A DNA stretch of 64,000 nt. It comes from Macrocystis pyrifera (Eukaryota > Sar > Phaeophyceae > Laminariales > Laminariaceae). The notes beneath the pieces were generated by a model. That model saw nothing but the letters and a program-made list of their open reading frames with translations. It was not told the origin of the DNA and made no database searches. The translations under genes and the position numbers were made by a program. The stretch lies in NCBI GenBank assembly GCA_031763025.1, contig JASSKH010000029.1, positions 6,222,362 to 6,286,361 on the forward strand. Reading direction: 5' to 3'. Shown here piece after piece: positions 1 through 11,105 of this stretch. Every line of letters begins with the position of its first letter. The stretch's first letter is position 1.

Positions 1-482
1 AAGCCGCCGTGTGCAAAGGCACTGGATGAACAAAGGGCCCTATTGCGATGAAATTTGTGTTGCTTGGCAAGGTGTCAACGGAATCGACCATGGTTTACGT
101 ACATGTGAAAGTCTTGCTATGGTGGCCACGTCGCTGACAACCGTTGAGTACAAATGTAGGCAATCTCCGGCCTATGGCACGATGGAAATTGCATCAAGAC
201 GGGTACGCCGCATGAAACCGCACGAAATGGAGGCATGCGTCCATATGGAGCTAGTCGTAGAAATGGTTGTGGTGTTTGGAGCGTTAGTACCGCTGGAGTA
301 TTAGGAAAAGTAGGAAACAGACAATAGAAGCAGATACAAGTACTACAGCAATACGTAGACATCTATGTGTTTGTTTTACGCTGCTGACTCGTGCATTTAC
401 ATGGACACTCCGCTACGCTACTGTGCGCCCATCTGCCAAATCGGTCGCCGACGATGTGGCCTATTTTGTTCTGAAACCTCAG

Positions 483-596
483 AAGTGTTTTGCTCGAGCT
501 TCAAATGCCCCAGCAAGCACAACCTGGTGAAGAACGCTGACAGCACAGTTTGCTCAAACCACGCATGCACCCAAGACGTGTATTGCGAAAAGGACG
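483..596 (+). CDS. Exon encoding a six-cysteine module (copy 1, first)
   Basis: A 114-nt segment is bounded by a pyrimidine-rich CCTCAG acceptor (AG at 481-482) and a GTGAGA donor (597-602). It begins with two bases and ends with one base of a codon, so it is a symmetric phase-1 exon. The translation follows the pattern C-x4-C-x14-C-x4-C-x4-CC, with CSSFKC at the start. The first cysteine of the final pair is tyrosine here but cysteine in the duplicate at 2206-2319. The role is unknown; a disulphide-bonded extracellular module is the natural inference. The flanking open frame from 365 is taken to be intron, because the modules themselves are the conserved part. Confidence 0.55.
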
Positions 597-815
597 GTGA
601 GACTGTCGTGTGTCCGGATTTGTAGCCCTTCCGTTTGGAATTCAACGTTCCGACGATATGCTCTTGCATTGACAGGGTGCCCAGTAAACACCTACAGAAA
701 TTGGACGTTACCGTTCGGAGTGATTGATGCCTGATGTATTCAATTCAATCCACTGCTATTACGCGCGGGAACGATGTCGTTCCGGATGCGGCCGATTCAT
801 GTACTGCAATATCAG

Positions 816-929
816 ACGTTGTCTGCTCGAGCTTCCAACGCCCCCTCGACTATAGCCAAACGGGAGACGCTGACACTACCGTGTGCAAGGAAACCGGATG
901 CTTAAAGGACGTCTGTTGCGTGAAGAGCA
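816..929 (+). CDS. Exon encoding a six-cysteine module (copy 1, second)
   Basis: This second 114-nt symmetric phase-1 exon follows an intron of 219 nt. The acceptor is TATCAG (AG at 814-815) and the donor is GTGAGG at 930. The module keeps the spacing C-x4-[C]-x14-C-x4-C-x4-CC, but the second cysteine codon has become CGC (Arg), also in the duplicate at 2539-2652. The substitution therefore predates the duplication. The function is not recognised. Confidence 0.55.
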
Positions 930-1338
930 GTGAGGTTTGCACCTTGTCTGGGTCAAACGAACTTCGTCTCAAGTATGAGATCTCCCCGCTAACAGGCGTT
1001 GAATGCGAGTGAGACGGACCCCCAGCTCGTTGCACGCTGAACTCTACATAAGATTGATTTAGCTTCAATTAACAACGGGCGGTGGACACATACTTCAGAT
1101 TGATCTACGTAGTGGCAGTAGACGTGTTGGTCATTATGGCGACAGAAAATCGGTAGAATTTGTAAGTTTCATAGTACGGGTAGTAAGCAGGAATTGGAGT
1201 AGCTTAGTATGAGTATTTTACTTGGGCCGTTTCTGGGCTCCCAATTTTGTCGAGATTCGTTCTCCGCTAATGCTACTTTGCGCGCATCTCAAAGTACGTT
1301 TGTCCTACTTGTGACCGACATTTCGTTTGAACCCTCAG

Positions 1339-1452
1339 AAGTGTTTTGGTCGAGCTTCTGATACCTTAACAAGTACAACCTAGTCGACTACGCTGGCACC
1401 ACAGTTTGCGCGGTTACCGGATGCACCAACGACCTGTGTTGCGATAAGGACG
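1339..1452 (+). pseudogene. Decayed six-cysteine exon
   Basis: This is exactly 114 nt again, after a CCCTCAG acceptor, and aligns with the exon at 483-596. The first cysteine is Trp, the second is Tyr (TAC), and the codon just before it is TGA. The donor GT has become GC. The third to sixth cysteines remain. The combination of stop, lost cysteines and altered donor points to a dead exon. Confidence 0.55.
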
Positions 1453-1684
1453 GCGAGACAGTCGAAGGGCACGTTACTGAGTATGTAGACTTCCTTGTTC
1501 GCGGTCCACGTTTAGGCGACACGCCTTGATAGTTAGCATGACCGTGGAATCAACCGACCGTAGAATCTGTGCTTGCTATCGATTGTGGTATGGTTCGCTG
1601 ATGTTTCCATGTCTTGTGTTTACACTCCTATACGATTTTGTTCCGGATGTGGCCCAAAATTGGGGTAAACCGTTAACACGACAA

Positions 1685-1800
1685 ATGTGGTCACCTCGAA
1701 GTTCTCATGCCCCCAAACCTACAGCTCGGCAGAAGACGCTGACGCCGCCGTGTGCAAAGACACTGGATGAACAAAGGGCCCTATTGCGATGAAATTTGTG
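1685..1800 (+). pseudogene. Decayed six-cysteine exon with stop and frameshift
   Basis: The module is recognisable from the second cysteine onward: SCP, then the 14-residue spacer ending DADAAV, then Cys. The first cysteine is lost, the fourth is TGA, and a one-base shift separates the C-terminal part. There is no AG at the expected acceptor. The same TGA-containing tail occurs at 3-60 in the other duplicate, so the damage predates the duplication. Confidence 0.45.
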
Positions 1801-2205
1801 TTGCTTGGCAAGGTGTCAACGGAATCGACCATGGTTTACGTACATGTGAAAGTCTTGCTATGGTGGCCACTTCGCTGACAAGACAACCTCCGGCCTATGG
1901 CACGATGGAAATTACAACAAGTCGGTTACGCCGCATGAAACCGCACGAAATGGAGGCATGCGTCCATATGGAGCTAGTCGTAGTAATGGTTGTGGTGTTT
2001 GGAGCGTTAGTACCGCTGGAGTATTAGGAAAAGTAGGAAACAGACAATAGAAGCAGATACAAGTACTACAGCAATATGTAGACATCCATGTGTTTGTTTT
2101 ACGCTGCCGACTCATGCATTTACTTGGACACTCCGCTACGCTACTGTGCGCCCATCTGCCAAATCGGTCGCCGACGATGTGGCTTATTTTGTTCTGACAC
2201 CTCAG

Positions 2206-2319
2206 AAGTATCTTGCTCGAACTTCAAATGCCCCAGCAAGTACAACCTGGTGAAGAACGCTGACAGCACAGTTTGCTCAAACCACGCGTGCACCCAAGAC
2301 GTGTGTTGCGAAAAGGACG
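2206..2319 (+). CDS. Exon encoding a six-cysteine module (copy 2, first)
   Basis: This is the duplicate of the 483-596 exon: 114 nt, CTCAG acceptor at 2201-2205 and GTGAGA donor at 2320. All six cysteines are present in the pattern C-x4-C-x14-C-x4-C-x4-CC, so it is the most intact single-module exon in the array. The tail after the CC pair is EKD, as in copy 1. Confidence 0.58.
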
Positions 2320-2538
2320 GTGAGACTGTCGTGTGTCCGGATTTGTAGCCCTTCCGTTTGGAATTCAACGTTCCGACGAAATGCTCTTGGATTGTCAGGG
2401 TGCCCAGTAAACACCTACAGAAAGTGGACTTTACCGTTCGGAGTGATTGATGCCTGATATGTTCAATTCAATCCACTGATGTTATGCGCGGGAACGATGT
2501 CGTTCCGGGTACGGCCGATTCATGTACTGCAATATCAG

Positions 2539-2652
2539 ACGTTGTCTGCTCGAGCTTCCAACGCCCCCTCGACTATAGCCAAACGGGAGACGCTGACACT
2601 ACCGTGTGCAAGGAAACCGGATGCATAAAGGACGTCTGTTGCGTGAAGAGCA
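2539..2652 (+). CDS. Exon encoding a six-cysteine module (copy 2, second)
   Basis: This is the duplicate of the 816-929 exon, of equal 114-nt length and separated from the preceding exon by the same 219-nt intron. The acceptor ATATCAG is kept. The donor has changed from GTGAGG to GTGTGG, which may weaken splicing. The second cysteine is Arg, as in copy 1. Confidence 0.5.
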
Positions 2653-3021
2653 GTGTGGTTTGCACCTTGTCTGGGTCAAACGAACTTCGTCTCAAGTATG
2701 AGATCTCCCCGCTAACAGGCGTTGAATGCGAGTGAGACCGATCCCCAGCCCGGTGCACGCTGAACTCTACATAAGATTGATTTAGCTTCAAATAACAGCG
2801 GGCGGTGGACACATACTTCGGATTGATCTAGTGGCAGTAGAAATGTTGGTCGTTCTGGCGCCAGACAATCGGTAGGGTTGGGGTGACGGCATTCAATGCA
2901 CTGCAGCACAGATTCACCCGCGAAGATCACCGTCGCTTTCACTCAAATTTTACCATGCGATCGAAAGCTAATTGTATGTTGCGCAAAACAATTCTCGTTT
3001 TAAATCGTCTCCGTGGACCAG

Positions 3022-3261
3022 GTACAGTCTCATCAAAACCAACGTGCGACTCCATCAAGTGCACCTACGGTTTTGCTTTGATCGACAACGCCTCTAACGT
3101 CAGTTGCAATGGGCTGAAGTGCAACGAGTCCCAGTGCTGCGCCATGGTTTGCTCGAGCTTTAAATGCTCTGGCTCATATCGGCCAATGGACGATTCGGAC
3201 AAAGTCGAATGCGACATATCTGGGTGCACCCACGCCAAGTGCTGTTACCCCGTTTTCCACT
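3022..3261 (+). CDS. Exon with two tandem six-cysteine modules
   Basis: This exon runs from a GGACCAG acceptor (AG at 3020-3021) to a strong GTGAGT donor at 3262. It is 240 nt long and also symmetric phase 1. It encodes two complete modules in succession, starting with CDSIKC and CSSFKC, each with the exact spacing C-x4-C-x14-C-x4-C-x4-CC. The open frame extends upstream to an ATG at 2956, so this could alternatively be a first exon. It is the best-preserved part of the array and has no internal damage. Confidence 0.55.
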
Positions 3262-3299
3262 GTGAGTCGCAGATACCATCGTAATGTGCATAGTGCTGT

Positions 3300-6200
3300 T
3301 TGAATCACTTAGAGAACCCTCGACCCCTCTGGTCATTCAAAATATGAGGTTACGTGGTTCTTCCTGAGACGCTGTCTTTTCGTTGTTCCTAAAGTCCCGG
3401 GCATATTTCGATCCCGTCAACTGGCGGTTCCTGAGGGTTGCGTACTAGCATTGTAATCGTCTATAGCCCGTCAACGTCAAGCGTCTGGCAGCATTATCGC
3501 TGGCATTCAAAGCTCTGATCACATCAGTATTTTGTGTAAGAGGACCGAAGAGATCAAACCTGGTTTATAGCATCATTGACCTGCTCGTCAGAACACATTA
3601 GCGGTATTCCCGTCCGAAACCCGAACAAAATATAGACATCGGTTGAAAAATTTTGTGCACATGCCATGCGCTACGCAAAATCAGCAGAACCGATAATCCC
3701 CACCGACAATACACACGAGGTACATATCATCTTATTTGAGTTGTTTGGCAGTCCTGCACGCAGACCGAATCGAGGTGACGTAGTGATCAGCAGATAAAAG
3801 CTTCACGTCGAGACAGCAACACTACTTAAGCAGGATAAACGTTTCCACCCGCTGTCGCCACAGTTGAGGCTTCGACATTACGTTAACTATGGTGCCTTTT
3901 TAGTGGTCACACAGTTAGTTTCGCTTGTATCAAATCTACGGACTAACTTGCTATACTCCCACCTTCCAACTTCACAGGATGCGGCAAACTACTGCATTTG
4001 AGATCTGAAAGCGAGAAGAGCGTCAATCGTACTACCAAACCAATGGATTTTCCCGCACGGAGTACGACATTGTACGAGTTAACTAAAGTCGTCCACCAAG
4101 AGCACTGAGCATGGTTTACGAAAATTATATTCGTTATGCGTTTGTCGATGGCCTGCCAGTAACGCTGTTTCTTTGAGCACGTCGCATTAAGAAAGGATCG
4201 CACGGCCAACTCGGCGTCATGCATGATAACCCTCGTCGTTGGAAAGCACCTTTCTACTGAAGGTGATCCACGAGAAGGGGTTTATTTGCACCTTGTACCA
4301 ACATAGTCCCAGTGTTTTGTGGAGAAGGATATCTATCATTTCTCTCCGTGGGATACCATTTTGATACTTTCTGAAGAGTGTTCTTCTTTTCTTGGTTTGT
4401 TTTAACAGAGTTGTCAGAAAACAGGAACTCGTCATTAGTACAATAGTGGGCTGAGCATTTGAATAGATTTTCTTTCCCAATGCGTCGCAACGTACGATAA
4501 TACAGTTTTGCCGCTCATTTCCCAGCTCTGCGTCTGATGCAGCTTCCATAGTTGCTTTGTTGGGCGGAAACCACAATGACTTCTCTTTCGCGTGTGGACG
4601 GTACGGTTGATTTTAACGGTGTATAGGATACACACGACCGTCCGTCGAGTGGGGAACGACAAGCAACTTGTATCCGTTGTTGGTAGGCGGGTGAGTTTAT
4701 AGTGTCTACCGGTGGTTTCCGATGTACACTCGTCGCCTGCCTCGTTAGACGCCATACCACATGTGGAGTTTGTGGTGTGGTGTCCTGGAAACGTTCTACG
4801 AGCGTGTAGACCGGTTAGCTCGGTAAGAGACGATTCCGATGTCTCTAATAGCAGTAGGATGGCTAGCCGGCTGGTCTTCGTTTGATTTTGGCGTAACAGG
4901 TCAACGATTTGCTTGTGTTCGATTCTTATTCATTAAGTTCCAACAAGGTTTCATGGGTTGTCACCCATTTCCAGACGTTCCAGTTGCTGTAGACTGTTCG
5001 AAACCATACGTTATGTTGGCTTCGACACTTCAGAAGAGCAAGGCAGCTGTATCCGGCATGAACTAGACCTAAACTACTAGCTAATGCGGTCATAACTAGA
5101 ATCTGTGCACAAGGTCTTGCTACTACGTACGCAGATACTGGCCAGGCACATGGCACCATCAAACTCACGATAGGTGATTTGTGTACGAAACATCAATACA
5201 ATGTGAGTATTTGAAACACCTGCAGCAAATGAGTTTATCGCAGAAGCGACGTGTGCGGACCATGTTAGGGCGGGTGACATGATCGTCGTAGTCTAAATCG
5301 CGGCACTTGCAAATTGCTCTTGATATTCTACATATATATCACACGTACTAAAGTCGGTGTCTATCTAGAAGTTTAAGTGGCATGCCAGGATTACGACGGC
5401 CAATAGGACATTAACCTCCGGCAGTGTGTAATATGCAATCATCTCCAATAAGCGCAGATTCGGCTTGTAGATGACACCATCGCATGTCAGGTGCACGTCC
5501 AACGCTGAGGATATCCTGCTGGATGTGTGTGTGACATACTCACTAAGCTAGCACCCTGCCTAGCGCTGAGCGTTTGGACGATCTGAGGCGATGTCGTATC
5601 CCCGAGAAACGGGAAGTCATGTGTCCACCAAAGCCACTACGTGATCGGTCAAAGCTAATTGATACGTTTGTTTCTGTTCACGGTATAACAAAATTCCAAC
5701 AATCAGTACAATGATGAACGGTGATATGCCGTTGTGTATGCAAAAATCTGTCCTACGGTAACATTGAGAAACTGGCCACTACGGTATAAGCTTCCACATG
5801 ATCAGGCCTACTCAAAATATCTAACCACCTATGTACAACACATGTGAGGTATCGAATTACAAACGTGTAATCACTGTAGTATTGCAGGATCACCCGCAGA
5901 TTAATCGAGTGGTCATGCCAAGCCGATGCCCGCAATATACACCATTATGTCTCATCAAGTCAACATATGATTCGTCTTTACCAGCGACGCATATTAATCT
6001 CGGTGCGGACACCTTTTCCTGGTCATGACTTCGATATCGACCTCACGACGGCACTTCTCGGTTTTGTTGATTATTGAGCTAACCCTATCTTGGGCCGGTG
6101 ACCATGCCGGTGTTGGGCGTCGAGTAGTAAACCGGTGGACGACAGTAGGGGACGAGCTCTTCAGTCAATGTGCTGCCTAGTTTCAAGTCTGCTGGCTTTC

Positions 6201-8880
6201 ATGCATTGAGTGGCGAGGCAGCTTCCTTCGCTCACATGTTGGTCGGTAACCGGTGTGGTACGTTCACACCGTACCGCTATGTCCAAGCGTGAACGCGCGT
6301 CCGCGCAATGTACTCATGCTATATGCATTCAGCAGTGCGCACTCTCCGCCCATGGTCATAGTATTAAGGTCAAAATCAAGGGATGTGGCGTTGCAGTAGT
6401 ATGTTCGGTGACAGGTTAACGCCTCTAAAGGTTTCATCATAAAGACACATGTGGCCGGGGCCACGCCCGTGAATAACGCGGATGTGAAAACATGCTTGCG
6501 GGGACAATGACCATCGCATCAAACTCTACAAGCTGTCCACAACCTCTCGAATTGGTACACCTGGTGGTGTGCTATTTTGGTCAATATCTCTGACTAGTTT
6601 ACGTCTACATTGTGCAGCGGGGTGGGGTGGGGCTTCATCTGTGAGGGCGTCTGTGTCAGCTCCAGGCCTTACGACTGCAACTATAGGTTCCATCAATCTC
6701 CCACCTTAGTCGTCTCTGGAATTCGATAGCATGTACATGGCTTCTCGTGGGTGCGAGGTGCCCTGTCGGATGTGTCCTATGTTTTGTCCTAGTTTCGACA
6801 AGGTGCACATATCCCTTCGAAGAATGAAAAGTTCAGCGTTTGGTCACAACACATACTTGCACTCTCTGTGTCTATACTTTGCAGTATATAAACCATTTAA
6901 CTAGTTGCTAGCAGAAACCTTAACAATGAATGAATGTCTTCGATGCTGTGAATGGGTCAGACTTTATTGTTTTTGAGCGACCTGCGCGTGCTACGAGAGA
7001 GGTAGATCGTTTTGAGCGAAAACGTCTATGACTGCCAGGTCTCCTCTGTGTAAGAAGTCAAGGACAGATCGGAAGACAACACTGCGGGCATGAGGCCAAC
7101 AGTATCCCTGTGATTTTGGACGATAGGGAGAGGACGTACCCCCTCACAAAAACGTGCGATAGACAAAAACAGACTAACACAATAATATACTGATACACAA
7201 AAACATATACAGAATATAACCAAACCGCAAACAGGGGCTCAATCCAGCAGTCGCCATAGGTGCCCACAGCAACAAGAAACAAATCAGCGCGGGTTGTCAC
7301 ATTGCTATAGCTTTGCTGCGGGCACGGCGTCTTCACCGTTTGTCGTCACAATCCTAATCCCCACCGATAATGTAAAAACATATAATTTTTTTTTTATAAT
7401 ATATGTAGGGAAAATGTGTATCAAACAAAATACCGGTAGTACCTATTGAGAAGCAAACGACACATACAACATACAGCACAAATTTAATCATAGGGCGCGA
7501 GCTGAAGAACATCCGGATCCAGGACCCCACTTTCGAACAATATGGGCGTACAAAGTCGCATGCCGAAACGCCGAACAATGTTGCAAATCATCAGGCGAAC
7601 CTAATCGAGAGGTCGTTGTCACGCTGTGGTCTTTGCTCTCTACGTTAATGTTTTCAACAGGTGGTGCAAGTTGGACTAAAAAGGCTGGCGCAGGTTTACC
7701 ATGACCAAGTAATAACCTTTCACCACTGCTGGCCAATTTCCTCGGCTGGAAAGAATGTGCCTGGCACGAAAAAGATGCCTCTGAACGTTTAGGAGGCTTG
7801 TCGCTTGACGAGTCATATCCCCCACCAACATCGTGGCCTTGAACAAACCAAAAGTGCGACCAGATGAACATTGGAAGCTTGCGTCGACTTTTTTACTTCT
7901 CGGAGTCTCTTCGTTTTAGAATTCCCATGCATCGCGGAACCCGACTTTTTGGCAAGTCTTAACAATCCGATTGCCTACGTGCTATCAAACATAGTTTAGC
8001 AATACACATAAGGTTGTTGATGAATTCCAGGCGAAAAGAACGAACGTGATCCAGGTTTTTTGTACAAATATTCGGCCGGCAGAAAAGAGACAGAAGAATG
8101 AGTGACCACGTGAGTATCACGGGCACTCACGGAAACAACCACCAAGTGACCTATAATAACATGATATCCCGGATAGTCATGAAATTGCAAAAATGCTCAC
8201 CAGCCACATTCGAACACAATGAACGCACACTACTTGATGCTGAACAACCATATTCGAACCCACTCCCTGGTTTGACAGCGTGACAGCAGCGACGACTCAA
8301 AAACAACAGAATAAAACTCATCTCCGCAACATAAATATACTACAGTATTTGGGAGGAAACCTGTACTCGTACCATACAGGCGAAAACATCTCACTCTCGT
8401 AAGAAACTATTGCAGATCTCCTTTGCAACAGCAAAATGCCGTACAAACAGAAAAAAAAAACAAAATATAAATGATAGGGCTTAAGAGGAACCCCGTACCC
8501 CGGGACACTCGTCTCCCTGTGCCCCGTACTTCCGCTATAAATGCTCAGATGGTAGCGGTAACGCGATATACCAGTTATCTTTCCCTACAGAGTTTGTCCG
8601 GCGCTTATTTCCCCAAACAGTATCGGTTGGTGGTCAGAACCCTAAACCACTCCCTGTTTCTGGCTCAGTTGGCTATTGATAAATGTCCTTGTTCCGTGAA
8701 ATGCTGTGTCCTCCTTCTCGTCAACCAAGGTTTTCATCACCTATGTTGGGTTGTGATAGTTTGAAAAAACGATAGTAGTGGTGGTAACGTAACCAATCGC
8801 CATGAATAAGCATACCGTCACCCATGAAAATTAATCTTCCAACTCGCGAACAAGATTTCGGTCGCCCTTCAAGTTCGGAA
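3300..8880. other. No recognisable gene
   Basis: I see only short overlapping frames on both strands (the longest about 120 codons, minus strand near 4217-4576 and 7488-7871). They show no motif, codon pattern or splice structure I recognise. No RNA gene or inverted repeat stood out. Base composition is even and no low-complexity tract dominates. Confidence 0.6.
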
Positions 8881-8900
8881 ATACAATATTGGTGGTATTA

Positions 8901-8999
8901 CGGGGGTCCATAGTTAATGGGACCAGATTTTGTTGTAAAAATAGGTAAATATATAGGTTTTTTGTGTGTACTATATGTCCTATTAACTATGGACCCCCG
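8901..8999. mobile_element. 99-bp MITE, copy 1
   Basis: The element opens with CGGGGGTCCATAGTTAA and closes with the reverse complement of that sequence. Terminal inverted repeats are about 20-24 bp, and TA flanks it on both sides (8899-8900 and 9000-9001). The centre is AT-rich. A second copy of exactly the same length lies at 22533-22631. Size, TIRs and TA flanks fit a nonautonomous Tc1/mariner-type MITE. No transposase is encoded. Confidence 0.85.
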
Positions 9000-9382
9000 T
9001 AATAGAACAACCGATCAACAGTATACACACCCTCTATTGTTCTGCAACCAATAGACAGCAGTACAAAGATCAACCCCTGCAAACCTCAATGAAATCAGTA
9101 TCTACCAATGCCCCTGCATCCGCAATACACTCTCAAGGCGGCACCCGCGCACTATTATTTCTGCGATCCGTGAAAATAGCCAACATCAGTTCCACCAGTC
9201 ACGTTGTGGTCCTGTCTGTACCACAAAGACTACTTTATTTGAACATGAAAACAAAACAAAAAAAACCAGTAAAAAATGGGCTACCTATATCGTCGAGTAG
9301 ACGATAGCATACCTCCGTACCCCTTTCGACTGTCCCGGGGTAAAAACTATTCCCTAGGTTTACGTACTAAGCATAGCCCACA

Positions 9383-9410
9383 GCGTGCAGTTGCATTTTG
9401 CACTGCACGC
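9383..9410. repeat. Perfect 9-bp-stem hairpin
   Basis: GCGTGCAGT and its exact reverse complement are separated by 10 bases. No adjacent gene is recognised, so I cannot assign a role. Confidence 0.5.
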
Positions 9411-11100
9411 AGATCCCAGTGAGATACTGCACACGAAGTTCAGGATTGGCCAAAAAGACGAGGCTATCCCGCCGCGCGAGGTATTAGGTCGCAGGAAGTG
9501 CCCAATAAGAACATAATGCTCACGGTCTGGAGAACGCTAAGAAAATCGGGTTAAGAAAAACGGGTCAGAAGTGGTGAACCCGGTTGTTTGAAGATGGCGG
9601 CTCAAAAATACGAACCTCAGGCTTGCCCAGATTAGATGTGTCGTGTTGGCGGACCCATGCTGTACTAACTCATCGCCACAACAGCATGTGGTCACCGGAC
9701 AGGCTCCAGTAACCCTGGTGATGATCATTAACAGGGCCCAGCCCTATCAAAATCGGCACCGGTATTAATAAAGCCCGATGAGCGTGTCTTCCGTATCACG
9801 CAGCTTCTAAATCAGACGAGTTTGAACCACTCACTCGGTCGTACTCACAGCTTCTCTACGGCATCAGAACAGATAGCCGTGCCCTTTCCCGTGAGGGTGG
9901 GGTTCACGTACGCCCATGTTCCGTAGAACCGTGTTCGTGTACCAAAACAACACGGGAAGAGTTCAACCTAACGTGGCGACAGAGGCAAAGTAGGCAAGCT
10001 GCTCTCGTTGGTGCTTACGGAGAAGGCGCGCTCAACGGCAGAGTCGACATCGCGCGCCCACTACAGAAGGTCGCTCCACATGCCCGACTGGACGGATTGG
10101 CCAAGGCCGGACTGCGGTAGGCGAAGATCACTCTGCCGGAGCTGCAGCACACTCACTCCCCAACCGGGCGGAGGAATGAACGATGTATAGGTCACGTTAG
10201 CGACGTCCCTCCTGAAGGCGACCAGTAGGACATATCCACTTTGTTGCTGCTGTCGTCTACCGAATGCACGCCAACATTCTAAGGGGCCGTTCTCCACAGC
10301 GTTCGCTAGGCCATATTCATCGTAAGGCAGGCCGTCGTCAACGCGAACTTCGTGTACTTGGCGAGGAAGAGGCTGGTGTGATACCATTCGCGCAAACCCA
10401 GGAATGGACGATACCACGACCACTGATCCACATAATAACATGCCATCAGTGATAGGTATCTCTCGTCAGAACCTGTAAAATACTTCCCGTGTGGCGGATA
10501 ATATCGTCCACGCAAGAGCGGTGAAAAGCGTGTCCACAAGACTGCTCGACCGTGCCGTTGAGTGACAAGTGTTCCTCAATTGACATGAGTTGATTGCAAA
10601 TAACACGGCCTACGTATTTCTGAAGAGCAGCGTGTTTTTCTAAACATGTGCAGAGGTCGTCCGGGAGCTGATCGCGGCTGCAATGCCTATATACCCAAAC
10701 CAGGAGATGTGCGTGTAGAGTGAGCCTGAATTAATTTCTCCTCCGTCATGCCCATGTATGCTTTTGAATCTTCCCCAGGGCTCCACCGTCACCGTCAGAA
10801 ACGGCCACTCTCAGCACATGGTCAAAAACCGCTTAATTGAGTAGTTTCGCGAAAGAATGTTGCCGATGCAACAGGGCCGTCCGCAACGGTTCTTCTCCGC
10901 GTCACATAATCGGGCATCAGTTCGTGGCATGTCGATGAAAGATCTATGTCATGGCGGCCGTAGTTCATGACGAGTGAAAAGATTATTCGTCAGCCTTAAA
11001 AACGGCTCGCCTAGTGGCATCAGCATTGATATAGCTTCCGCTCGTGTTTTGTTTTTCCCATCACCCGTCAACGTATAGAACCAGGTGAGCTAGCCTGCGG
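9411..11100. other. No recognisable gene
   Basis: Minus-strand frames at 10061-10441 and 10306-10539 lie downstream of the Helitron-like remnant, in its direction. They could be further decayed parts of it, but I could not match them to a Rep or helicase motif. Nothing else is recognised. Confidence 0.4.
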
Positions 11101-11105
11101 AGTTT

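Larger units (their letters stand above)
1..1160. repeat. Segmental tandem duplication, copy 1
   Basis: This stretch aligns base for base with 1742-2880 at an offset of about 1,741 bp, shrinking to 1,723 bp because copy 2 lacks about 18 bases near position 145. The unit starts before the window, so its full length is unknown. It carries the tail of one decayed cysteine module and the two modules at 483-596 and 816-929. Differences between the copies are scattered substitutions and small indels. Confidence 0.9.
1742..2880. repeat. Segmental tandem duplication, copy 2
   Basis: This is the second copy of the 1-1160 segment. Exon-like modules, splice borders and the 219-nt spacing between them are conserved in both copies. 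After about 2880 the sequence leaves the repeat and enters the exon that carries two further cysteine modules. Confidence 0.9.

Noticed and set aside
1763..1770. TGA in place of a cysteine codon as a sign of recoding
   Set aside because: Only one conserved cysteine position is TGA (shared by descent between the two duplicates). Other lesions in the same exons are Arg, Trp, Tyr and frameshifts, which is ordinary decay.
4217..4760. Minus-strand frames considered as a transposase remnant
   Set aside because: I looked for piggyBac- or IS4-like D-D-D blocks and found no ordered motifs; overlapping frames are no longer than expected by chance.
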